64,000 nucleotides of DNA, from NCBI RefSeq assembly GCF_018678075.1, contig NZ_JAHHIR010000033.1, forward strand, positions 1-64,000, read 5' to 3'. How positions within the stretch are numbered: the first letter of the stretch is position 1; each line of letters opens with the position of its first letter. The stretch comes from Epibacterium ulvae. Lineage in GTDB: Bacteria > Pseudomonadota > Alphaproteobacteria > Rhodobacterales > Rhodobacteraceae. The notes beneath the pieces were generated by a model that worked only from the letters and a program-made list of their open reading frames with translations, was not told the origin of the DNA and ran no database searches. This document shows positions 54,107 to 61,581 of the stretch, in pieces. A program made the translations under genes and the position numbers.

Positions 54107-57100
54107 ATGAAGACTGAAGAGAACCCTTCGACGGATCACAATATGGCAAGTGACATTGCTATTGTCGGCATGTCGGTTTCATTGCCGGGCGCACAGTCTG
54201 CGCAGCAATATTGGGAAAACCTCAAATCGGGCATCTGCTCGATCCAACCGCTTGAGGAGGCAGAAATCCTTGCCGCTGGGGAGCGTCCTGCCCTGTTATC
54301 GGACCCCAATTACGTAAAAGCAGCGGCGAAACTTGACGGGTATGACCAGTTTGACGCGGAATTCTTCGGTTTCTCGCCAAAAGAAGCCGCCATATTGGAC
54401 CCCCAGCACCGCAAGTTTCTGGAAGTCGCCTGGGAGGCCATGGAACAGGCCGGGCATGTTCCCGAAACCACAGATGGCCCAATCGGCGTCTATGCGGGCT
54501 GCGGGATGGGCAGCTATTTCTATTTCAACATCTGCTCGAACCCTGGCTTGGTGGATGATGTGGGCATGTTCCTGCTGCGCCACACGGGCAATGACAAAGA
54601 TTTCCTGACCACGCGCGCAAGCCATGTCTTTGACCTCAAAGGACCCTCGGTCAATATTCAGACGGCCTGCTCGACCTCATTAGTGGCGGTGCATTACGCC
54701 TGCGAGGCATTGCGTAAAGGCGAGTGCGGCATGGCACTTGCGGGTGGCGTTACAATCGAGCTGCCGCAGGGGCGCGGCTATCTGTTCAAGGAAAACGAAA
54801 TCCTGTCGCCAGATGGCCTGTGCCATGCGTTTGACCACCGCGCGCAAGGCACGGTCTTTGGCTCCGGTGCCGGGGCCGTTGCACTGCGCCGCTTGGAGGA
54901 TGCGATTGCGGATGGCGACCACATTTGGGCGGTGATCAAAGGCTCTGCCATCAACAACGACGGCGCTGACAAGGCCGGGTATCTGGCACCATCTGTCGGC
55001 GGCCAATCCGCCGCCGTGCGCAAAGCATTGGACGCGGCACAGGTCGAGGCCGACACGATCGATTACGTCGAATGTCACGGCACTGGCACCTATCTCGGTG
55101 ACCCGATCGAGGTTGCGGCTTTGTCAGAGGCTTTCCGTGACACAACACAGGACGTCGGATTCTGCCGCCTTGGCTCGGTCAAAACCAATATCGGCCACTT
55201 GGACACGGCGGCCGGCATTGCGGGGCTGGCCAAAACCGCACTGGCGCTCAAACACCGGGAAATCCCGCCCTCCCTAGGCTATGAGGCACCAAACCCGGCC
55301 ATTGATTTTGAGACCTCTCCGTTCAAGGTCGCCAACGTGCTGACACCGTGGACGCCACACAAAGGGCCGCGGCGCGGGGCGATCAATGCGCTGGGTGTGG
55401 GCGGCACCAATGCCCATGCGATTTTGGAAGAGGCACCCGAACGCGGAACCTCGGACGAAAGCGATTTCCCCTTCCACGTGCTGTGCATCTCAGGACAGAA
55501 CAAAGCCGCGCTTGAAGCCAATACCGCCGCGCTGGCCGACCATTTGCGCGACCACCCGGATCTGGATCTCGCCGATGTTGCCTTTACCCTGAAAGAAGGC
55601 CGTCGTGGATTTGCCAAACGGCGGGTTGTGGTCGCCGAGACCGCCGCTGGGGCCGCCGAAGCCCTGACCGAGATGAACCCACGCCGGGTGTTCACCCATG
55701 ATCATCTGGGGACATCGCCCGAGGTTGTGTTCATGTTCCCCGGCGGCGGCGCGCAATATGCAGGCATGGCGCGCGACCTCTACGAGACCGAGCCGGTCTT
55801 TGCTGACATTATGGATCAGGGGCTCGACCATCTGCAAAAGAGCCTGGATTACGACATCCGCGCGATCTGGCTTCCCGACGATGGCGACGAAGCGCAAGCC
55901 AACGCCAAACTGCAAACACCGTCGATCCAGCTGCCGCTGATCATGATTGTCGAATACGCGCTGGCGCAGTTGTGGATCAGCTGGGGCGTCAAACCCAGCG
56001 CTCTGGTCGGCCATTCCATGGGCGAGAACACGGCAGCCTGTTTGGCCGGTGTGTTGTCGTTTGAGGACTGCATTGATCTGGTTCTGTTGCGCGGACGTCT
56101 GTTTGATACGGTGCCTGCGGGGGGCATGTTGTCGATTTCCTTACCGCTGAGCGAAGTGGACGCCCTGATCGGCGATGATCTCGATATTGCCAGCGTCAAT
56201 GCGCCCAACCTTACGGCGGTCTCTGGCCCGCAGGACGCGTTGGATCGCCTGTCGCAAAAACTGACAGCGCAAGATGTTGACCATCAACGCATCCCAATCG
56301 ATATCGCCGCCCACAGTCGGATGCTCAAAGGCATCCTTGGTGAATATGGAGTCTTTCTGCGGTCGCTCACGTTCAACACGCCGACCTTGCCGATCATGTC
56401 CAATCGCACCGGTGTTGCACTGACCACGGAGCAGGCAACGGACCCGGATTACTGGGTTGCCCAGCTGCGCAACACGGTCCGGTTTGCCGATTGTGTGGAG
56501 ACGCTTGCGACCCAGCCCGGACGTGTGTTCCTGGAAGTTGGGCCGGGCAAGGCGCTCAGCTCATTGGCGCAGATGTCGCCTACGGTTCAGGCCGGACAAG
56601 TGCTCAGCTCGCTGCGCCATCCGGACCAGGATATGATGGACGACGCCTATTTCTTTGGTGTGATCGGCCGCCTGTGGGCCTGCGGGGTCGAAGCCGACTG
56701 GACGCAGATCTGGGGCGAGGCCAAGCGTCACCGCCTACCCTTGCCGACCTATGCCTTTCAGCGCAGCCGATATTTCATTGAACCGGGACAAGCCGCACAG
56801 ATCGAAGAGCTGCCACATCCCGCGCGACGCGATGACATCCGCGACTGGGGCTATCGCCCTGCATGGCGTCCACGACTGGCCAATTGCGCCGTCGACGTGG
56901 ACAGCGATTTGGCCGAGGCGCCGCAAAATTGGCTGATCTTTGAAGATGACGCTGGGGTTGCTGCCCCAGCCATCGCAGCCCTGCGCGCGGCGGGGCATTT
57001 TGTTGCAACCGTCAAACCCGGCGACACATTTGCGCGCCTGTCTGAGGATCACTTTATCCTTGCCCCTGAAGAGGGGCGATACGGGTATGAGGCGGTCTTG

Positions 57101-60100
57101 ACCGATCTTGCCGAGGCAGACCGGCTACCCAACCGCGTGGCCCATTTTTGGCTGGTCACACAGGCCGAGACCTTCCGCCCCGGCTCCTCTTTCTTTGATC
57201 GCAATCTGGAGATGGGATTTTATTCCCTGACGGCATTGGCGCAGGCGCTTGGCAATGCTGAGCTGGCAGATGCTGTTCAGGTCACGGCCTTTACCACAGG
57301 GGCCGCGCAACATCGCGACGAGCCGCTGCCCTATCCTGAAAAAGCAATGATTGCAGGGCCTTTGGGCGTCATGCCACGCGAGATCCCCGGCCTCACCTGC
57401 GCGTCGGTTGATATTGAATTGCCCGGCCAAGCACGTTTGATAGATGCGCTGCTTGGCAAAGAGACCCCGGACATCACCCCGCGCGTGCTGGAAGAACTGC
57501 TGGCAGAACCGAACAGCGAGACCGCAATTTGGCGCGGCGACAAACGCTACGCCCTTGATTGGCGCAAGATGCCACTTGAGGATGCTGAGACAACGCCGAT
57601 AACCCAAGGCGGCACCTATGTGATCACCGGTGGGTTCGGCGGTATCGGCCTGACGGTGGCGGCGCATCTGATGCAAAACCACGGTGCCAATGTCGCTCTG
57701 GTCGCGCGTAAATCTTTGCCACCCCGTGACACTTGGGACAGCTATCTGGCCAGCAACAGCAGCGCCAATACCGTCGCCGGACGTATCCGCGCGGTGCAAT
57801 CTCTGGAAGCGATTGGCCGTGGTCAAGTGCTGCCCTTGGGCGGCGATGTGGCCAATAGCGGTGACATGCAAAACGTCAAAAACCAAGTCGAGGCCGCATT
57901 TGGCAAAATCTCGGGGCTGTTCCACGGCGCGGGCTTCATCAACGACGGTTCTATTCTGGCCAAAAGCGAAGACCAGATCGCCCAGGTATTTGCCCCCAAA
58001 GTCGCGGGGCTTCGGGTGATCGATCAGATCTTTAGCATAGCGGATCTGGATTTCATCGCGTTGTTTTCCTCGTCCTCAACAATCACGCGCCCGGCGGGAC
58101 AAGTCGATTATGTCGCGGCCAATGAGTTTCTGAACGCTTGGGCCAAGCGGCAAAACGCACGGCCCGATGCGGCGCGCACGGTTGCGATCAATTGGGGCGT
58201 TTGGGGCGATGTGGGCATGGCGTCAGATGCGATGGCTGCACGCCTTGGCGGCAGCGGGCCCAGCGCGCGCACCCCATGCGATCTGGCCCTGTTTGACACT
58301 CAGGGCTTTGACGGCTTTGGGCAGCGTTTCTTTGCGGCTGACATCGCGTCCACCCATTGGTTGGTGGATGAGCACCGCACCAAAGCAGGCACCGCGCTTG
58401 TTCCCGGAACCGGGTATATTGAACTGATTGCCGAAGCCTTGCAGGGCGTGGGCATCCAAGACGGCTTTGACCTCGAAGACCTCTATTTCCTGCGTCCCTT
58501 TGTTGTGGGCGACGGGGAAAAGCGCGAATTGATCCTGCGTTTGCTGGCCGAAGATCGCGGCTATGAGGTGCAGATCCTCGGGGCGGCCGATGATGGATAT
58601 GCGCTGATCGCCGAAGCTCGGGTGCGCCTTGGCTTACAAGACGCCGAGGGCGACGTGGACCTTGCCAAGACACGGATGCGGTGCACGCAGCAAATGGCAC
58701 TGGTGGCGGGCCGTCTGCGCTCACCCCAAGAAGCGCATCTTGCGTTCGGCCCGCGTTGGCATGTGCTCACCCAGGGGGCAACCGGTGCGGGTGAGGGGCT
58801 TGCGACGTTGGAACTTGCGCCCAGTGCGGCCAAGGATGGATGCCTGTTGCATCCGGGCCTTATGGATCTGGCGACCGGCTGGGCCATTGATCTGGTGCCA
58901 AGCTACAAAGAAGACGCGCTGTGGGTGCCCGTCAGCTATGACCGGATCCGCATCCATGGGCCGCTGACCGCCGCGATCCACAGTCACATGCGTCTCGCCG
59001 GTTCCGAGGGCGATGGGTTTGCGCGTTTTGACGTGACGCTGACAGATCCCAACGGGCAAAGCCTGGTGGAGATAACCGGGTTCCAAATGAAACGCCTCGC
59101 CGGTGGGTTTGAGGCCGCAACCGCGACGGCCTCGGATCACAGTGTGGAAGAGATCGGACTTGCAAAACCGCAATCCTCTGCCCCCTTGTCCGGGGATGAA
59201 CGCAGGCTGCAGCACAATATTGCCAACGGGATCCGCGCCGCAGAAGGCGGCGATGCCATGGAACGCGCCTTGGCGAGCGGGGTATCGCAGGTCGTTGTCT
59301 CTTCGCTGCCGTTGCCGGATCTGATCGCGCAAGCCGCATACAGCAGCGAGGCGCAAGGCGAACAGCAGACCTTTGAACGCCCGCAGTTGGACACAGACTA
59401 CGTCGCGCCCAGCAACCCGGTTGAAGAGGCTTTAGCGGATATCTTCGCCTCGCTCCTTGGGGTGGCGCAGGTGGGCGTCGAAGACAGTTTCTTTGACCTT
59501 GGCGGGCACTCTCTGATCGCAGTGCGCCTATTTGCACAGGTCAAACGTGCCTTTGGTGTGGAGTTCCCGATTTCGGTGCTGTTTGACGCGCCAAGTGTCG
59601 CGGCACTCGCAGACAAGATCATCGCCCGCACCGGTGGCAGCGTCACCACGGAGGATGGCGCGCCAAGTGCTGACCAAAGCCAAGAGGCGGTAGAGCACAA
59701 ACATCTGGTGACCCTGCATCCGGGTGATGGCACAGGTCGACGCCCGTTCTTCCTGGTGGCGGGGATGTTCGGCAACGTCTTGAACTTGCGTCATTTGGCG
59801 CTGCAAGTTGGGCAAGATCGCCCGGTCTATGGCCTGCAAGCCAAAGGGCTGATTGGATCGGACGAGCCGCACACCCGCCTGCAAGACGCAGCACATGACT
59901 ACCTGGCGGAAATCCGCAACATCCAGCCTGAGGGCCCGTATCTGTTGGGCGGCTTTTCTGGTGGTGGCCTAACTGCATACGAGATGGCACAGCAGTTGGA
60001 CGCACAAGGCGAAGAGACCACTGCGCTGATCCTGTTGGATACCCCGCTGCCGATGCGCCCAGAGCTGACGCGGCAGGATAAAGCGCTGATCAAGATGCAG

Positions 60101-60553
60101 GAATTGCAGTCCAAAGGGGCGGGCTACCTGTGGGAATGGGGCAAGAACCGGATCGCCTGGGAGTTTGAGAAACGCCGCGCCAAGCCAGCCGAGGCCGGTC
60201 ATGCGCCCGAGTTTAACAACCGCAAGATCGAACTCGCCTTCCGGGAAGCCATCAGCGTCTATGCCCTTAAACCCTGGCAAGGGGCGATGACCTTGTTCCG
60301 CCCACCGCTGGATCGCCATTGGCGGGTCAGCAGTGACAATTGGGTGTCGTCCGAGAGGGAGTATGTCTTTGCCGACAACGACTGGACCCGCTGGGCGGCA
60401 AATGTGGATATCGTCGAAGTCCCCGGCAATCACGACAGTATGGTGCTGGTTCCAAATGTTTCTGTCTTGGCAAGCGACGTCAAAGCAGTATTGGACGACG
60501 CAGATCTGAAATCACGCGGTGTGTCCGCAAGGCGCAAGGAAGCAGCCGAGTGA
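54107..60553 (+). CDS. Type I polyketide synthase (KS-AT-KR-DH-ACP-TE)
   Basis: A 2148-residue single-module synthase. Domains: KS (about 12-440; Cys188 in TACSTS, then VECHGTGT and NIGHLDTAAG), AT (about 540-860; GHSMGE), a structural plus catalytic KR region (about 900-1390; NAD(P) site TGGFGGIG near 1173, VDYVAANEFL with the Tyr), DH (about 1415-1690; His1423 in WLVDEHRTKAG and Asp1587), ACP (Ser1802 in LGGHSL) and TE (Ser1951 in GFSGGG). KR before DH is the reverse of the usual order. No ER or MT domain. AT specificity is not clear (AAHS motif). It is coupled to the downstream glycosyltransferase by a GTGA overlap. Expected product: a released, alpha,beta-unsaturated or processed polyketide, unless passed to the NRPS. 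Confidence 0.93.
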   Translation: MKTEENPSTDHNMASDIAIVGMSVSLPGAQSAQQYWENLKSGICSIQPLEEAEILAAGERPALLSDPNYVKAAAKLDGYDQFDAEFFGFSPKEAAILDPQHRKFLEVAWEAMEQAGHVPETTDGPIGVYAGCGMGSYFYFNICSNPGLVDDVGMFLLRHTGNDKDFLTTRASHVFDLKGPSVNIQTACSTSLVAVHYACEALRKGECGMALAGGVTIELPQGRGYLFKENEILSPDGLCHAFDHRAQGTVFGSGAGAVALRRLEDAIADGDHIWAVIKGSAINNDGADKAGYLAPSVGGQSAAVRKALDAAQVEADTIDYVECHGTGTYLGDPIEVAALSEAFRDTTQDVGFCRLGSVKTNIGHLDTAAGIAGLAKTALALKHREIPPSLGYEAPNPAIDFETSPFKVANVLTPWTPHKGPRRGAINALGVGGTNAHAILEEAPERGTSDESDFPFHVLCISGQNKAALEANTAALADHLRDHPDLDLADVAFTLKEGRRGFAKRRVVVAETAAGAAEALTEMNPRRVFTHDHLGTSPEVVFMFPGGGAQYAGMARDLYETEPVFADIMDQGLDHLQKSLDYDIRAIWLPDDGDEAQANAKLQTPSIQLPLIMIVEYALAQLWISWGVKPSALVGHSMGENTAACLAGVLSFEDCIDLVLLRGRLFDTVPAGGMLSISLPLSEVDALIGDDLDIASVNAPNLTAVSGPQDALDRLSQKLTAQDVDHQRIPIDIAAHSRMLKGILGEYGVFLRSLTFNTPTLPIMSNRTGVALTTEQATDPDYWVAQLRNTVRFADCVETLATQPGRVFLEVGPGKALSSLAQMSPTVQAGQVLSSLRHPDQDMMDDAYFFGVIGRLWACGVEADWTQIWGEAKRHRLPLPTYAFQRSRYFIEPGQAAQIEELPHPARRDDIRDWGYRPAWRPRLANCAVDVDSDLAEAPQNWLIFEDDAGVAAPAIAALRAAGHFVATVKPGDTFARLSEDHFILAPEEGRYGYEAVLTDLAEADRLPNRVAHFWLVTQAETFRPGSSFFDRNLEMGFYSLTALAQALGNAELADAVQVTAFTTGAAQHRDEPLPYPEKAMIAGPLGVMPREIPGLTCASVDIELPGQARLIDALLGKETPDITPRVLEELLAEPNSETAIWRGDKRYALDWRKMPLEDAETTPITQGGTYVITGGFGGIGLTVAAHLMQNHGANVALVARKSLPPRDTWDSYLASNSSANTVAGRIRAVQSLEAIGRGQVLPLGGDVANSGDMQNVKNQVEAAFGKISGLFHGAGFINDGSILAKSEDQIAQVFAPKVAGLRVIDQIFSIADLDFIALFSSSSTITRPAGQVDYVAANEFLNAWAKRQNARPDAARTVAINWGVWGDVGMASDAMAARLGGSGPSARTPCDLALFDTQGFDGFGQRFFAADIASTHWLVDEHRTKAGTALVPGTGYIELIAEALQGVGIQDGFDLEDLYFLRPFVVGDGEKRELILRLLAEDRGYEVQILGAADDGYALIAEARVRLGLQDAEGDVDLAKTRMRCTQQMALVAGRLRSPQEAHLAFGPRWHVLTQGATGAGEGLATLELAPSAAKDGCLLHPGLMDLATGWAIDLVPSYKEDALWVPVSYDRIRIHGPLTAAIHSHMRLAGSEGDGFARFDVTLTDPNGQSLVEITGFQMKRLAGGFEAATATASDHSVEEIGLAKPQSSAPLSGDERRLQHNIANGIRAAEGGDAMERALASGVSQVVVSSLPLPDLIAQAAYSSEAQGEQQTFERPQLDTDYVAPSNPVEEALADIFASLLGVAQVGVEDSFFDLGGHSLIAVRLFAQVKRAFGVEFPISVLFDAPSVAALADKIIARTGGSVTTEDGAPSADQSQEAVEHKHLVTLHPGDGTGRRPFFLVAGMFGNVLNLRHLALQVGQDRPVYGLQAKGLIGSDEPHTRLQDAAHDYLAEIRNIQPEGPYLLGGFSGGGLTAYEMAQQLDAQGEETTALILLDTPLPMRPELTRQDKALIKMQELQSKGAGYLWEWGKNRIAWEFEKRRAKPAEAGHAPEFNNRKIELAFREAISVYALKPWQGAMTLFRPPLDRHWRVSSDNWVSSEREYVFADNDWTRWAANVDIVEVPGNHDSMVLVPNVSVLASDVKAVLDDADLKSRGVSARRKEAAE

Positions 60554-61581
60554 GTGAACAGCACAAAAAAGCCGCCGGTCATTCGGTTCTGACAGTTCTG
60601 TTGAACTACAAAACGCCGGAGATGACGGTGAAGTCCTTGCGTGCCGCCATGGCCGCGATGGAAGATCTCGCGGGTGAAATCGTTGTGGTCGACAATGCCT
60701 CAGGCGATGGCTCCTATGAGAGTATTCGCCAGGTTGCAGATCAGGAAGGCTGGTTGACCAATGGGCGCGTCCGTTTGATCCAATCGCCGGTGAACGGCGG
60801 TTTTGGCACGGGTATGAACCTAGGGATGCAGGCTGGTTTGTCGGATGGATGCCGTCCTGATTTTTACTACCTGCTGAACTCTGACGCCTTTGCCAACGAA
60901 GACACGATCCGGACCCTTCGCGATTTTTTGCAAGAGACGCCAGAGGCAGGGTTTGCAGGCTCTTATGTCCATGGGCTTGATGACGATCCCCATTGCACCG
61001 CCTTTCGTTTTCCCACCCTTGCCAGTGAATTTGAAGGGGCGGCGCATACCGGATTGATCACCCGGCTGTTGCCCAATGTCAGCGTGCCGATGGATCTGCC
61101 CATCCGAGCGACACGGGTGGATTGGACGGCCGGCGCCAGCTTGATGATCCGCGCAGACGTCATCCAAGAGGTTGGCGGATTTGACGAGACCTTCTTTTTG
61201 TATTTCGAAGAAACCGAATTGTGCAACCGGGCCGCGGCGGCTGGATGGCACACCTATTACGTGCCGGAAAGCCGGATTGCCCATGTCGGGTCGGCTTCAA
61301 CGGGGATGAAAAGATGGTCCCGCACGCCGGGCTACTGGTTTGACTCACGCTGGCACTATTTCTCAAAAGTGCATGGGCGCTTTTATGCGGTTGCGGCCAC
61401 CTTTGCGCTGCTGGCGGGCAGCGGTATCTATTGCCTGCGCCGTCTGATCCAGACCAAACCCCAAATGAATTCTGACGGGTTTATTCGCGACCTGTGGACC
61501 CATATGCGCACGCAGCTTGCACGCCCAACGAAACACCTTGAAACGCGCCCCCTGTCATCGGAACCGAAGGAGCCGAAATGA
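60550..61581 (+). CDS. GT2 glycosyltransferase, rhamnosyltransferase-like
   Basis: A 343-residue GT-A glycosyltransferase of the WbbL/rhamnosyltransferase type. Motifs seen: TVLLNYKTPEMTVKSL, VVDNASGDGSYESI, NGGFGTGMNLGM, YLLNSDAFANEDTI (DxD-like), DWTAGASLMIRADVIQEVGGFDETFFLYFEETELCNRA and a late membrane-associated segment. The start is GTG at 60550, overlapping the polyketide synthase stop; the upstream open frame to 60340 is inside the other gene. Its stop overlaps the NRPS start (ATGA). Its position between synthase and NRPS suggests it glycosylates their product (inference). Confidence 0.9.
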   Translation: MSEQHKKAAGHSVLTVLLNYKTPEMTVKSLRAAMAAMEDLAGEIVVVDNASGDGSYESIRQVADQEGWLTNGRVRLIQSPVNGGFGTGMNLGMQAGLSDGCRPDFYYLLNSDAFANEDTIRTLRDFLQETPEAGFAGSYVHGLDDDPHCTAFRFPTLASEFEGAAHTGLITRLLPNVSVPMDLPIRATRVDWTAGASLMIRADVIQEVGGFDETFFLYFEETELCNRAAAAGWHTYYVPESRIAHVGSASTGMKRWSRTPGYWFDSRWHYFSKVHGRFYAVAATFALLAGSGIYCLRRLIQTKPQMNSDGFIRDLWTHMRTQLARPTKHLETRPLSSEPKEPK

